Positions 28,331 through 37,572 of a stretch of DNA of 64,000 bases are shown here, in pieces (within the stretch, counting starts at the first letter, position 1; each line of letters begins with the position of its first letter). Origin of the DNA: Candidatus Mnemosynella biddleae. GTDB lineage: Archaea; Halobacteriota; Archaeoglobi; Mnemosynellales; Mnemosynellaceae. The notes beneath the pieces are model-generated. The model saw nothing but the letters and a program-made list of their open reading frames with translations, was not told the origin of the DNA and made no database searches. The translations under genes and the position numbers were made by a program. The stretch spans positions 123,546 through 187,545 of the forward strand of contig MTMI02000011.1 in NCBI GenBank assembly GCA_002011165.2. The letters are read 5' to 3'.

Positions 28331-29357
28331 CGTATTCGCCCATTATTTTTTTGATGAGTGGTGTCCAATTTCTGTCTTCACAAGATAAGATATAACAGTC
28401 GCAATCTCTAAGAAAGTTTAATAAGTTATTCTTTTCGCTTTTTAATAATTTATTTATTCCTGAATCATTAAAATATGAGTAAACCCACATAAATGGATTA
28501 ACATCAAACCTAGGAATCGAATAACGATTTATTGCTAGTATCTTATTGGCTAAAAGCTTTTTATCCACTCTTTTAATTTCTCTTTTTCCTATTTCAAGGC
28601 AACAAGCAACTCTCACTTTAGCCGAGGTCACCATATTATTGGGACATACTACATTATAGAAGCCAATTTTTGGAGGAGTGAGTATTCTTCCCAAAAATTT
28701 AATTTTTTTCATAATCCATGTTTTTGTCATTAGCTTATAAAATTTAAAAATGCCAACACATTCCTTATCTATGAATTTAAGTGAGTCCAAATGAACTGTG
28801 AAATTTGTTGGACTAAAATAGGCATATCCATCACGATGGACAAGAACGGTATCTTCACTTATATATTTATATCCCTCTCCTAATAATTGAAGAGTTGATA
28901 AAGTCTTCCCAGTATTTGGAAATGATGCCAAGAGGATTGCCCCATTATCTTTAGCTAAACAAGCAGCGTGTATAAATAAATAACCACCCATAATAAGTTT
29001 TACTTGTATTATAGCGTTTATTAACTCTCTTAGGCCTCCTCTTGACCGTGGTACATAAAATTTATCCATTATCACACTCGACTTCGTCATATAAATCTCT
29101 GTCTTTCCTTTAAGGTTTTTTAGTAGTACTTTATCATTTACACCAAGCGAATTATCTTCATAATATACAAAATCCTCTCCTTCTTTACCGTAAAACCAAA
29201 AGTCTAATCTAGTAAGTCCCTCTTTGGAAAAATTAATGTCTTTTTTTACTTTTATAATTATATCGGGATCTGGAACTTCGCCGACCTTAAATCCAGGAAA
29301 GGGATAATTTGAATTTATTTTCATTGTGTTATGGACATTAAGATGGTAATATTTCAC
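28305..29357 (-). CDS. HPr-kinase-like P-loop ATPase
   Basis: A 350-residue protein. The middle part shows YLFIHAACLA followed by Walker A SFPNTGKT and then YISEDTVLV, the arrangement of HprK/PEPCK-like kinases seen in exopolysaccharide loci. No phosphotransferase-system partner is visible, so phosphorylation of HPr is unlikely. It overlaps the nucleotidyltransferase/kinase fusion by 26 bp on the downstream side and sits 17 bases after a glycosyltransferase, so all are probably one transcript. Confidence 0.72.
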   Translation of the reverse strand: MKYYHLNVHNTMKINSNYPFPGFKVGEVPDPDIIIKVKKDINFSKEGLTRLDFWFYGKEGEDFVYYEDNSLGVNDKVLLKNLKGKTEIYMTKSSVIMDKFYVPRSRGGLRELINAIIQVKLIMGGYLFIHAACLAKDNGAILLASFPNTGKTLSTLQLLGEGYKYISEDTVLVHRDGYAYFSPTNFTVHLDSLKFIDKECVGIFKFYKLMTKTWIMKKIKFLGRILTPPKIGFYNVVCPNNMVTSAKVRVACCLEIGKREIKRVDKKLLANKILAINRYSIPRFDVNPFMWVYSYFNDSGINKLLKSEKNNLLNFLRDCDCYILSCEDRNWTPLIKKIMGEYDVESKANK

Positions 29358-29374
29358 TTCTTCACCCCTCTTTT

Positions 29375-30568
29375 TTAAATTAGCTCTTGGTAAATTTTAT
29401 AATATCTTTTCGCAATTATATTCCAGTCGTATTTCTTCTCTACAATATTTCTTGCTCTAACCCCCATCTTATAAGTTAAACCCTCATCACTAAATATCTT
29501 TAAAATAGCTTCAGCTATTGCCTCAGAATCTTTGAAAGGAACTATAAAACCTGTCTTTCCATCTTCCACCATCTCACTTCCAACTGTGGAGGTACTGACT
29601 ACAGGTCTTCCAGCCGCCATAGCTTCAAGTATCGTATGGCAGAAACTTTCTGAAAGAGAAGGATGGCAAAATAATCTACATCTTTTATATAATTTTACTA
29701 ATTTTTCGTCGTTAATATAACCATGAAACATCACGTGCTGTTTTACTCCCAATCTTCTAGCCAATTTTATTAAGCTACTTTCCCTAGGACCGCCGCCTGT
29801 TATATGAAGTCTAGCATCTGGATATTCTTTTAGGATTTTAGGCATCGCATTAATCAGATAATCAAAACCTTTTCTCTTGATGTTAACTCCAACAGCAAGT
29901 ATCTCGTGATTTAAAGGAGGTTGTGAAAAAGGAAATGTCTCTTTATCAACTCCAACAGGTATGACTTTTATTTTTTTGTTACTAATAATCTTTTTATATT
30001 CTTTTTTTGTTCTTTCATTTACAACAATAACAACATCGCTTTTATCTAAAGTTTTTTCAAACATAGGATAAACAAGTAATTCATGAGCTTTTTTGAACTT
30101 TTTTATAAGTTTAAACTCTAGCTTAATAACTTTATGATTTTTACCTCTAAGGAGTATATAATCGTCTTCAAAAAATTCATGAGGCATCTCAGCAGGACCT
30201 ATAATTAGCGGATAATCGTCACGCTCAAAAATTGAAAACAAGTTGTAACTTTTTCCATAAATAAACAATGATAAATGATGAATTATATTAATTTTATATT
30301 TCTCTAGAATATCCTTTACACACTTATAATATCTCCAACTAAAAAAAATTCTATCTCGAATGTTAGCCCTTTCAATGTCTTGTTTACCCATAATATATAT
30401 CTGAACGTTCTTAGGAACATGCACTGTCGTATCTATATTGTTAACTATGATGTGAATATTTTCTACATATTGAGACAATAATGTAACTAAATTATACGAA
30501 ATGGAATATATTCCCCCTCTTCTCTTTGTGAAGTACCAATCTGAAGCAGGAGCCATTAATACGTTCAT
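29375..30568 (-). CDS. Glycosyltransferase family 4
   Basis: A 397-residue GT4 enzyme. The donor half shows GVNIKRKGFDYLI, LHITGGGPRE and the EX7E motif ESFCHTILE followed by AMAAGRPVV. The start is placed at ATG 30568: GGAG lies just upstream and the ATG overlaps the stop of the preceding gene as ATGA. A GTG three codons earlier is the alternative. Confidence 0.87.
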   Translation of the reverse strand: MNVLMAPASDWYFTKRRGGIYSISYNLVTLLSQYVENIHIIVNNIDTTVHVPKNVQIYIMGKQDIERANIRDRIFFSWRYYKCVKDILEKYKINIIHHLSLFIYGKSYNLFSIFERDDYPLIIGPAEMPHEFFEDDYILLRGKNHKVIKLEFKLIKKFKKAHELLVYPMFEKTLDKSDVVIVVNERTKKEYKKIISNKKIKVIPVGVDKETFPFSQPPLNHEILAVGVNIKRKGFDYLINAMPKILKEYPDARLHITGGGPRESSLIKLARRLGVKQHVMFHGYINDEKLVKLYKRCRLFCHPSLSESFCHTILEAMAAGRPVVSTSTVGSEMVEDGKTGFIVPFKDSEAIAEAILKIFSDEGLTYKMGVRARNIVEKKYDWNIIAKRYYKIYQELI

Positions 30569-31719
30569 GTGCTCCACTCTTCAACTACTTCGTGATATGT
30601 ACTTATAATATTTCGAATAAAACTATTTAGGTTGAACTTTTCCTCTACACATATTCTCACCTTCTTCCTCCAATTCTGAGGATATGAAAAATTCTCAATA
30701 GATCTCTTTAGATCTTCAGATGAACCTGCTCGAAAAACCTTTCCGTATTTTCCTATAGCTTCTTTCGCCCCACCATTATCGCTTACGATGCATGGGGTTC
30801 CACAAGCCATCGACTCAAGGACCGTATATGGAAATGGATCATAGCGGGAGGGTAAAATAGTGGCTTTTGCATTAGAGTAATACCATTTTATCTCCTCATC
30901 ACTCACATTTCGTGGGATTACAATATTTTCTTGTCTTTTGCTTAGACTTAAAAGTATTTTTGCATATCTATTAAGTCTTCTCTGCTTAAAACTAGAACTT
31001 ATAATTACAAATTTATAATCATCAAGTTCTTTTATCGCCTCTATAAGTTCGTAAAAACCTTTTCTCTTATCTAATCTTCCTACATAGAGAAAATAATCAT
31101 CTTTTGGATCCTCTGTTGTTGGTTTATAAAATTCAGTGTCAATACCGTTATAAATGACTGTGAGCTTCTCTTTCGGAACTTCATAGAGTTCTTTTATCTC
31201 ATCTCTAACAAATTTCGAGACTGCAATAATTTTAGCTATCTTATTTATGTTTTCACCCATTATTTTTCTCTCACATTTTCTTGCTTCGTATTGGAATCTT
31301 AATCTCCCCAATATTGTCGCATATTTAAATTCGCTATCGGAAGTTCCATGAGAAGTCAATACGATAGGCTTCTTTGCGGCAGGAACATAGTCTAAAACTA
31401 ATGTAGTATGGGTGTGAATAATATCATATCTATCTTCTAGTAATTTTAACTTCTCTTTAAGAGATCTCCTAAAATAGTACAGTTTTAATGGTGCTAATGC
31501 CTCATTTAATCCCCTTATATCTGGAAATTTTAGATTTGTTGAGAAAAAAATACTATTTCCAATCTTTATCTCTTCCCCACTATGTAGAATATCCACATTC
31601 ATGTTTCTGCGGATGAAATACCAAATATATCTCGAAGACCCTGTTTCCATTTTGGTGATATCACTTTCATGAACGTGCAAGGCTCTTATACTAGTTTCCA
31701 TCAATTTTCTCTCCGACAT
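30565..31719 (-). CDS. Glycosyltransferase family 4
   Basis: A 384-residue GT4 enzyme. The acceptor half has KPIVLTSHGTSD, and the donor half has VIYNGIDTEFYKP, YVGRLDKRKGFYEL and DPFPYTVLE, where aspartate replaces the first glutamate of EX7E. It is the first clear gene of the leftward glycan group, coupled to the next glycosyltransferase by an ATGA overlap. Confidence 0.86.
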   Translation of the reverse strand: MSERKLMETSIRALHVHESDITKMETGSSRYIWYFIRRNMNVDILHSGEEIKIGNSIFFSTNLKFPDIRGLNEALAPLKLYYFRRSLKEKLKLLEDRYDIIHTHTTLVLDYVPAAKKPIVLTSHGTSDSEFKYATILGRLRFQYEARKCERKIMGENINKIAKIIAVSKFVRDEIKELYEVPKEKLTVIYNGIDTEFYKPTTEDPKDDYFLYVGRLDKRKGFYELIEAIKELDDYKFVIISSSFKQRRLNRYAKILLSLSKRQENIVIPRNVSDEEIKWYYSNAKATILPSRYDPFPYTVLESMACGTPCIVSDNGGAKEAIGKYGKVFRAGSSEDLKRSIENFSYPQNWRKKVRICVEEKFNLNSFIRNIISTYHEVVEEWST

Positions 31720-31745
31720 TTCTTAGTATTCTATTTTTTCTAAAT

Positions 31746-31910
31746 CTAAAAAGAATATAAACAGTATAAACGAAAATAATGATCGAGTTCATAGTCCAGC
31801 GTCCTTTTTGCACCACTACGTTCATCATTACACTCATCATTTTTTATTATATATATTATTATCTTTAAAACTTTATCTACCATCATCGCCATCTCTTTAC
31901 GAAGGCTCAT
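31746..31910 (-). CDS. Possible small ORF at head of leftward glycan operon
   Basis: A 54-codon frame begins MSLRKEMAMMVDKVLK and has a strong GGAGGTG ribosome site 6 bases before its ATG, the main reason to list it. It includes a short hydrophobic run (IIIYII). The A+T-rich C-terminal half looks non-specific, and a second frame in the same DNA (about 31690-31840) encodes a short hydrophobic peptide. It may be a leader peptide, the 5' end of a decayed gene or a real small protein. Confidence 0.3.
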   Translation of the reverse strand: MSLRKEMAMMVDKVLKIIIYIIKNDECNDERSGAKRTLDYELDHYFRLYCLYSF

Positions 31911-32107
31911 TTTATGCACCTCCATAGATCTTAAATTAGGATTACTTCTTCTTTAAAGAGTTTATTATATTGTTTATTATATTCATAAAGAAAAACCAGA
32001 GAGAAAAATAAAGGAGGAATAGAATATTTCAAAGTATCTTGTGATTTCAAGCTTTATATCAAGGGAATCGAAAATATTGTAGAGAGGAGGGAAAAATAAT
32101 ATAATCT

Positions 32108-32116
32108 TTTATAAAG
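32108..32116 (+). promoter_or_regulatory. TATA-like box TTTATAAAG
   Basis: A typical archaeal box A lies about 35-42 bases before the ATG of the small ORF at 32150. Transcription would start near 32138, leaving a leader of about 12 bases. No other gene start fits it, which supports the small ORF. Readthrough could reach pncB. Confidence 0.45.
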
Positions 32117-32149
32117 TTCCAGCGGATATTGGATTTGGTGAATAGGGGA

Positions 32150-32308
32150 ATGGAACCAGATGAATTAGATGAGTTAATGATGGAACTTGCAAGAAAGCAA
32201 ATTCGTGCAAATTATAGAAAATACTTGGGAAGAGAATATCAATCCAAGAGTTTAGATCTCAGGATCAAGAAGCTCTTCAAGGAGAAGAAGGAAAAAAGAA
32301 TGAGGTAG
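32150..32308 (+). CDS. Small basic/acidic protein of unknown function
   Basis: A 52-residue ORF starting MEPDELDELMMELARKQI and ending in a lysine-rich tail. It is highly charged and probably helical. AGGGGA directly precedes the ATG, and a TATA-like box sits at the proper distance. Codon use resembles the neighbouring core genes more than the A+T-rich glycan island, so it marks the right border of the island. The pncB start is 51 bases downstream. The family is not recognised. Confidence 0.5.
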   Translation: MEPDELDELMMELARKQIRANYRKYLGREYQSKSLDLRIKKLFKEKKEKRMR

Positions 32309-32359
32309 ATACAGAGAGACGAGAGTTTTATATAACTCCTGAAACACTGAAAAAAAGAG

Positions 32360-33526
32360 ATGAGCGAGAAATTTTACTTGGCAGATGAGAAGGAAATTCT
32401 CGAGGGGATAACAACAGATGTTTATTTTCTGAGAACTGAAGAAATCCTCAAAAAGAGGGGAATAAACCCGAGAGTTGTTGCAGAAGTTTCAACCACTTCT
32501 CAAACCTGGGGGATCCTCTGCGGAGTTCAGGAAGTTCTCAATCTGATGGAAGGTAAGAATGTAAACATCTATGGAATGGATGATGGGTGCTTCTTCAGAG
32601 GCGGAGAACCCGTAATGGTCATCGAAGGCAATTATCTGGATTTCTGTGTTTATGAAACTGCAATTCTTGGCTTCCTATGTCATGCTTCGGGAATTGCAAC
32701 TAAAACTGCAAGGATGAAGCTTTATGCAGGGGAATCGAAGATCCTCTCCTTTGGAACGAGAAGGCTTCATCCAGCAATAGCACCATTCATTGAGAAATGC
32801 GCATATATTGGAGGTGCAGATGGCTTCTCGAATGTTTCTGCAGAGAGATTTCTGAATATGAAATCTGCTGGGACAATGCCTCATGCTCTCATCATTTGTA
32901 TGGGGGATCAGAAGGAAGCTTGGAAAGCCTTCGATGAGATCATCTCAGAAGACGTTCCGAGAATTCTTCTTTGTGACACATATTATGATGAGAAGACAGA
33001 GGTGATTATGGCTCTTGAAACCCTTGGAGAGAGAGTTCAGGCTATAAGAATTGATACTCCGAAGTCAAGAAGAGGAGACATAAGGAGCATTCTCTCAGAA
33101 ATTAGATGGGAGATGCAACTAAGAGGATTTGAGAATGTGAAGATTGTGCTGAGTGGTGGAGTTGAAGAGGAAGATGTAAAGAAGTTGAGGGATCTTGTGG
33201 ACATCTTTGGAATTGGAACGAGCATAGCATCAGCTCCTCCAATAGACTTCGCTCTGGATATTGTTGAAGTTGAAGGAAAACCGAGTGCAAAGAGAGGTAA
33301 GAAGGGGGGAAGAAAACAATTATACAGAAATATGGAGACCCTCGAGGATTTTGTGCTTCCCTATGGAAGAGCCCCTCCTGAAGGCACGGAGGAGATGTTA
33401 AAGCCATTGATGATTGAGGGAGAGATCCTAAGACCTCAGAGAATTGAGGAAGCGAGAGAGAGAGCATTGAGTTACATCAGAAAGCTCTCCGAGTTAGAAC
33501 CATCTGTCCAAGGTACTCTGAGATAG
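32360..33526 (+). CDS. pncB: Nicotinate phosphoribosyltransferase (archaeal type)
   Basis: A 388-residue enzyme joining nicotinate to PRPP in the NAD salvage pathway. Characteristic segments are [15 protein letters not shown] at the N-terminus, [14 protein letters not shown] with phosphoribosyl-binding residues, [10 protein letters not shown], and [10 protein letters not shown] followed by [11 protein letters not shown] at the phosphate-binding end. The length is normal for the short archaeal form. Its 3' end overlaps fen by 33 bp in convergent orientation. Confidence 0.92.
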   Translation: MSEKFYLADEKEILEGITTDVYFLRTEEILKKRGINPRVVAEVSTTSQTWGILCGVQEVLNLMEGKNVNIYGMDDGCFFRGGEPVMVIEGNYLDFCVYETAILGFLCHASGIATKTARMKLYAGESKILSFGTRRLHPAIAPFIEKCAYIGGADGFSNVSAERFLNMKSAGTMPHALIICMGDQKEAWKAFDEIISEDVPRILLCDTYYDEKTEVIMALETLGERVQAIRIDTPKSRRGDIRSILSEIRWEMQLRGFENVKIVLSGGVEEEDVKKLRDLVDIFGIGTSIASAPPIDFALDIVEVEGKPSAKRGKKGGRKQLYRNMETLEDFVLPYGRAPPEGTEEMLKPLMIEGEILRPQRIEEARERALSYIRKLSELEPSVQGTLR

Positions 33527-34495
33527 AAATCCTGAAGATTTTATCCTTTCAATAGCTTTTTTAACTCTCTCCTCCGAGAAATCGTGCTCGTCGCACAGAA
33601 ATCTCAGCACTTCCTCCTCATCAGGTTCTCTCCACTTCAGTTCATAGTCATTTGTATGAGGAGGATTGAGGAAAAACTCTCTTATCTCTTCATATTCAAC
33701 GTCCTTTATAAGTTCTGCAACGCTCACACCTTCTTTCACCATCGAAAGAGCTCTCTTGACTCCCACACCTTTCACACCTTCATTGTAGTCTGTTCCTACA
33801 AGAAGAGCTATATCAACGAGTTGCTCTCTCGTGATTCCAAGCTTCTCAAGATTCTCCTCCAGAGAGATGAGTTCGGGAGAGATCTCCACATAAATATTCT
33901 TTCCGGGAAGTTTCCTCCTTCCCGTTATCGTCAGATTTCTAACCAACAGAGGTGAACCAAATACCAGAGAGTCGTAATCCTGAGAGGCCACTGCATCCGC
34001 ATCTCCTTTCCTCACCATGTAAGAAGCTTGAGCCTCCCCTTCGGAAGGAGCATTCACAAAGGGAATTCCAAGATGTTTAAGAAGTTTTTTCGAGCTCTCC
34101 ACCATTTCGGGCTTCAATTTTGAAGATGCTCTTGCATATTTCAGAGCTTCATCGACCCTTCCTTCTTCAAGAGCAGATCTCCACTTTTCTTCCATCTCTT
34201 CTCTGATTTTTGATCTCTCTTCAACGGTCTCCTTTTTGAAGACCGGAGGTTCTCCATCGAAAACGTAAACTGGTTTTAAACCGCTTTCAAGAAGATTCGT
34301 TGTTCTGTAAAGAATTCCAGAAAGGTGAGATGTAACCTCTCCTCTGGAATTCTTCAGAGGAGTCCCATCAGGCTGTCTGATTGTGCTTAAGAACTGATAG
34401 ATGGCATTAAATGCATCTATTGCAATCACCTTTCCTCTGAGCTCCTCTATTTTTATTTCCCGTTTTTCAAAGAGATCTCCTAAATCAACGCCCAT
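33494..34495 (-). CDS. fen: Flap endonuclease FEN-1
   Basis: This 333-residue structure-specific nuclease processes Okazaki-fragment flaps. The N-domain begins MGVDLGDLF and has YVFDGEPP; the I-domain has GEAQASYMV and SQDYDSL (metal-binding acidic residues); a helix-hairpin-helix region follows at [10 protein letters not shown]. The C-terminus QSTLDRWF is a PCNA-interacting box. Its start overlaps the stop of the upstream membrane-protein gene by one base. Confidence 0.97.
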   Translation of the reverse strand: MGVDLGDLFEKREIKIEELRGKVIAIDAFNAIYQFLSTIRQPDGTPLKNSRGEVTSHLSGILYRTTNLLESGLKPVYVFDGEPPVFKKETVEERSKIREEMEEKWRSALEEGRVDEALKYARASSKLKPEMVESSKKLLKHLGIPFVNAPSEGEAQASYMVRKGDADAVASQDYDSLVFGSPLLVRNLTITGRRKLPGKNIYVEISPELISLEENLEKLGITREQLVDIALLVGTDYNEGVKGVGVKRALSMVKEGVSVAELIKDVEYEEIREFFLNPPHTNDYELKWREPDEEEVLRFLCDEHDFSEERVKKAIERIKSSGFLSQSTLDRWF

Positions 34496-34824
34496 TATCG
34501 ATACATCCTCTTGAGAATTGTTTCCAGAAGCTCAACGATCCTCAAAGTTGAAGAGTTCATTTGCTCAGTTAAAACATCTTCCATTCCATGAACACTAACC
34601 CTGAGAGATCTCTCCGTTCTCTCCAGTCTGCTCTCGAGCTCCTTAACCCTTTCTTCCATGCTTATGATGAGAGCAGAGAGAGATGCAACAAGGATGGCTG
34701 CTGAAAGCATGAGGATGATATCGCTTTGATGATAGATCTGGAGCCACCTCCAGGTTAAAATGAAAGCGCTGAGAACGCCGATAATTGTTAATACAACATT
34801 TTTCTGCTCCACAATATCCCCCAT
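34495..34824 (-). CDS. Small membrane protein with C-terminal coiled coil
   Basis: A 109-residue protein from the ATG at 34824. Two hydrophobic helices (about residues 11-25 and 36-54) are followed by a heptad-like segment [19 protein letters not shown] and a C-terminal helix. The family is not recognised. The start was chosen because a TATA-like ATTTATATAG lies 26 bases upstream and no ribosome site is present, fitting a leaderless mRNA; a longer frame would run back across the promoter into the divergent gene. It is probably cotranscribed with fen. Confidence 0.6.
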   Translation of the reverse strand: MGDIVEQKNVVLTIIGVLSAFILTWRWLQIYHQSDIILMLSAAILVASLSALIISMEERVKELESRLERTERSLRVSVHGMEDVLTEQMNSSTLRIVELLETILKRMYR

Positions 34825-34861
34825 AAGAATTATATCTTCAATCCCTATATAAATCTTCGAG
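34825..34861. promoter_or_regulatory. Compact divergent leaderless promoter pair
   Basis: Only 37 bp separate two divergent ATG codons. AATTATATC (34828-34836) is about 30 bases before the rightward ATG at 34862. CTATATAAAT (34845-34854), read as ATTTATATAG on the other strand, is about 26 bases before the leftward ATG at 34824. No ribosome sites fit between, so both transcripts should start at or near their ATG. Confidence 0.6.
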
Positions 34862-35704
34862 ATGAACGGAGATAAAACGAAGCTCAATCTGTATCTTTTT
34901 CTTTTCACCTCTCTACTCTTTATCTCATCCGTGATTTTGGCTTTGAGCCTCTCCGAAGAGTTCATCGAGGAAAACATCAGAATCTTCGAGAATCCTGAAG
35001 CTGTGGAGAATTCCCTCTATTACTTCCTTCTCATCCTCCTCTTTACAGCTCTCATCCTCTTTATCATAAAAACAAAAAAACTGAGAGCTCTCCAATATTT
35101 CATCCTATTCCTCATATTTTACTCATTTCTCGTCACTCTGACCTCCTTGATCCCATTTCTCCCCTCATTCATAATCTCTTCTTTCTTGGTTATTCTCCTA
35201 AGATTTTACCCAGAATGGTGGGTGATAGATCTGAGCGGAGTTCTGCTCTCTGGAATAGCAATAGCTCTCCTCGGCATTTCTTTGGGAATTCTCCCAACAG
35301 TCATCCTTCTCCTAATTCTTTCAATTTACGATTTCATCTCAGTTTACAAAACCGGTCATATGGTCTCCATGGCTAAAAGCATCCTTGAACTCAGACTTCC
35401 AATTCTCTTTGTGATTCCGACATCGAAAAACTACTCGTTTCTGAGAGGAGAGAGAAAAGGTGCGGTTTTTCTGGGACTTGGAGATGTTGTAATTCCTTCA
35501 ATTCTTGCAATCTCCTCAAACTATTATTTCAATGCTCCAAAGATTCTCTCACTCAATATCGTTGCTTTATTCACAATTATCGGCATACTTATAGGCTTTT
35601 TTGCTCTTTTCTTTCTAACCTCAAGAGAAAAAGCTCATCCCGGGTTGCCCTTCTTAAACGGAGGAGCTCTTGTTGGATTTCTTTTCGGACTTCTCCTCAC
35701 TTAA
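34862..35704 (+). CDS. Presenilin/signal-peptide-peptidase-like intramembrane aspartyl protease
   Basis: A 280-residue polytopic membrane protein with about eight or nine hydrophobic segments. All three signatures of the GxGD family can be read: YD (156-157, in SIYDFIS), GLGD (205-208) and PGLP (260-263), corresponding to the PAL motif. The two aspartates, D157 and D208, should be catalytic. Archaeal relatives cleave single-span membrane proteins or remnant signal peptides; the substrate here is unknown. Its 3' end overlaps the convergent nog1-like gene by 51 bp. Confidence 0.85.
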   Translation: MNGDKTKLNLYLFLFTSLLFISSVILALSLSEEFIEENIRIFENPEAVENSLYYFLLILLFTALILFIIKTKKLRALQYFILFLIFYSFLVTLTSLIPFLPSFIISSFLVILLRFYPEWWVIDLSGVLLSGIAIALLGISLGILPTVILLLILSIYDFISVYKTGHMVSMAKSILELRLPILFVIPTSKNYSFLRGERKGAVFLGLGDVVIPSILAISSNYYFNAPKILSLNIVALFTIIGILIGFFALFFLTSREKAHPGLPFLNGGALVGFLFGLLLT

Positions 35705-36619
35705 GGTTGAAATCAGAAGCTCTCTGAGCTCTTCTATTCCCTCTCCGGTGACAGAGGAGAAGGAAATACCCTCCACTCTCTTAACATCTCTCTTGCTATA
35801 ACTCAGAAGAATCCTCGGAAAACTCTCCTTAAGTTTTTCGTATAGTCTCATCTGCTCTTCTACCGTGAATCCACAGGTCTCAGTCGGATCAACAATAAAG
35901 AGAATCACACCCTTCAGATGTTTCAAAGCGCTGAGAGCCCTCTTCTCAATTTCATTCATCTCCTTTACATCTCTATCCAGAATTCCCGGTATGTCAACCA
36001 CTTGATACTTTATTCCATTCTTCCAGAAATGACCTACCGAGATCTCTTTAGTTGTGAAAGGATATGAGGCAATCTCTGGTCTCGCGGATGAGAGAGCTGA
36101 TACAAGACTGCTTTTTCCAACATTCGGATAACCTGCAACGATGATCGTGGGAAGATCGTCAATGGTGACCATCTTTCTCATAACCTCTCTGGCTAAGAGA
36201 ATTGTTTCGAGAGCATCCTCGATCTCCTCCATCAGCGATGCCATTCTGGCGAAAGCCATCTTTCTAACACTCACGGGATCTCCGCTCTCTCTGAGCTTTT
36301 TGATACTCTCTTTTGAAATCTTCCGTATCTGTTTTGATACTCCGTGAATCCTTCCCAAAGATCTCTTCAATGAGTCTATTCCTATTGAAATATCCACGAG
36401 CTCCCTGTAAAAGGGATGAATATCATCAAAGTTTGGAAATCTCGTGACGATGTTTCTCAGATTGTCAGCGAGAATGTTGCCCGCTGTGAGAATCATGGAT
36501 TCCTGCGCTTTTAAGACATCCCTTTTTCCTCTACCCGCTCTTGAAGCCCTTGAAAAAGCTTTATTCAAAAGCTCATCTGCTCTGAGAACTGGCGGAAGCC
36601 TCCTGAAGTTTTCTTTCAT
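35654..36619 (-). CDS. NOG1-family GTPase (large-subunit biogenesis)
   Basis: A 321-residue GTPase. An N-terminal helical domain of about 155 residues precedes the G domain, with G1 GYPNVGKSS, switch/G3 VDIPGILD and a G4-like YSKRDV. This is the archaeal NOG1 layout; eukaryotic NOG1 acts in 60S assembly. The tail is rich in Lys, Ser and Glu. It overlaps the presenilin-like gene tail to tail by 51 bp, with no terminator space. Confidence 0.88.
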   Translation of the reverse strand: MKENFRRLPPVLRADELLNKAFSRASRAGRGKRDVLKAQESMILTAGNILADNLRNIVTRFPNFDDIHPFYRELVDISIGIDSLKRSLGRIHGVSKQIRKISKESIKKLRESGDPVSVRKMAFARMASLMEEIEDALETILLAREVMRKMVTIDDLPTIIVAGYPNVGKSSLVSALSSARPEIASYPFTTKEISVGHFWKNGIKYQVVDIPGILDRDVKEMNEIEKRALSALKHLKGVILFIVDPTETCGFTVEEQMRLYEKLKESFPRILLSYSKRDVKRVEGISFSSVTGEGIEELRELLISTLSEEKSEKKSNKSSSV

Positions 36620-36696
36620 GCCTCCGCTTCTTAGATAATAATCATTATATATAGCTTTGCGTCTAGTATTTTAGACTAAAATCGAGGTGTTAAAAA

Positions 36697-37572
36697 ATGG
36701 AGTTAAGTGTCATCCAGAGGGAAATTCTTCTCGCTCTCATAAAGCTCTACAGAGAGAGAAACACCGCAATTAGAGGGGAGGAGATTGCAGAACTTATAGA
36801 TAGAAATCCCGGTACCGTAAGAAATCAAATGCAGGCTTTGAAAGCTTTGGGAGTTGTTGAGGGCGTTCCGGGACCGAAAGGAGGTTATAGACCGACAATT
36901 GCTGCTTACGAGGCTCTCTCGATTGAGAGAGTTGAAGCAGAGGCTGAAATCCCAGTTATGAAGAATGGAGAGAAGCTTGAAGGTAAGACGGTTGCGGATA
37001 TAGATTTTGTATCTCTTCAACATCCAGAGCTCTGCAAGGCAAATATAAGGATCCTTGGTGGTGTAAAGGAATTTCAACCCGGAGATACAATTCAAATAGG
37101 TCCAACTCCGGTTAATAAGTTTATAATAAGAGGAGAAGTTATAGGAAGAGACGACACGAGCGACGTCCTTCTGATAAATGTCAGTGAGATGATCTCACTC
37201 CCGAAAAAACCGATAAGGGAGTATATTAAAAGAAGGGTGATTTACCTCTCACCGGAGGAAACTGTGCCTGAAATCCTCTCAAAGATGCTTGAAAGCAGAG
37301 TGAACTGCCTTCCTGTAGTCAAGGAGAACAAAGTTCTCGGAGTTGTAACGTACAGAAACATTGCAAGAGCAGTCCTTCAGAAGAAGCTCGACGCAAAAGC
37401 TGAGGAAATCATGTATAGAAGGGTTATAACCATAGATTCGAATGCGAAGCTTCCAGATGCGATAAAACTGATGAACAAATACGAAATCAGCGGTCTTGTG
37501 GTTATGGAGGATGACAGACCGCTGGGAATGATCACAAGAAGCGACGTTTTGGAACAGCTTGCAAAGTATTGA
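36697..37572 (+). CDS. HTH regulator with tandem CBS domains
   Basis: A 291-residue protein: a winged-helix domain at residues 1-75 (RGEEIAELIDRNPGTVRNQM), a middle domain of about 90 residues including GGVKEFQPGDTIQIGPTP, and a CBS pair at about 175-290 (VPEILSKMLESRVNCLPVV and SGLVVMEDDRPLGMITRSD). CBS pairs usually sense adenine nucleotides, so it may tie transcription to energy status. Targets are unknown. It is transcribed alone and abuts hisE tail to tail with no spacing. Confidence 0.85.
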   Translation: MELSVIQREILLALIKLYRERNTAIRGEEIAELIDRNPGTVRNQMQALKALGVVEGVPGPKGGYRPTIAAYEALSIERVEAEAEIPVMKNGEKLEGKTVADIDFVSLQHPELCKANIRILGGVKEFQPGDTIQIGPTPVNKFIIRGEVIGRDDTSDVLLINVSEMISLPKKPIREYIKRRVIYLSPEETVPEILSKMLESRVNCLPVVKENKVLGVVTYRNIARAVLQKKLDAKAEEIMYRRVITIDSNAKLPDAIKLMNKYEISGLVVMEDDRPLGMITRSDVLEQLAKY

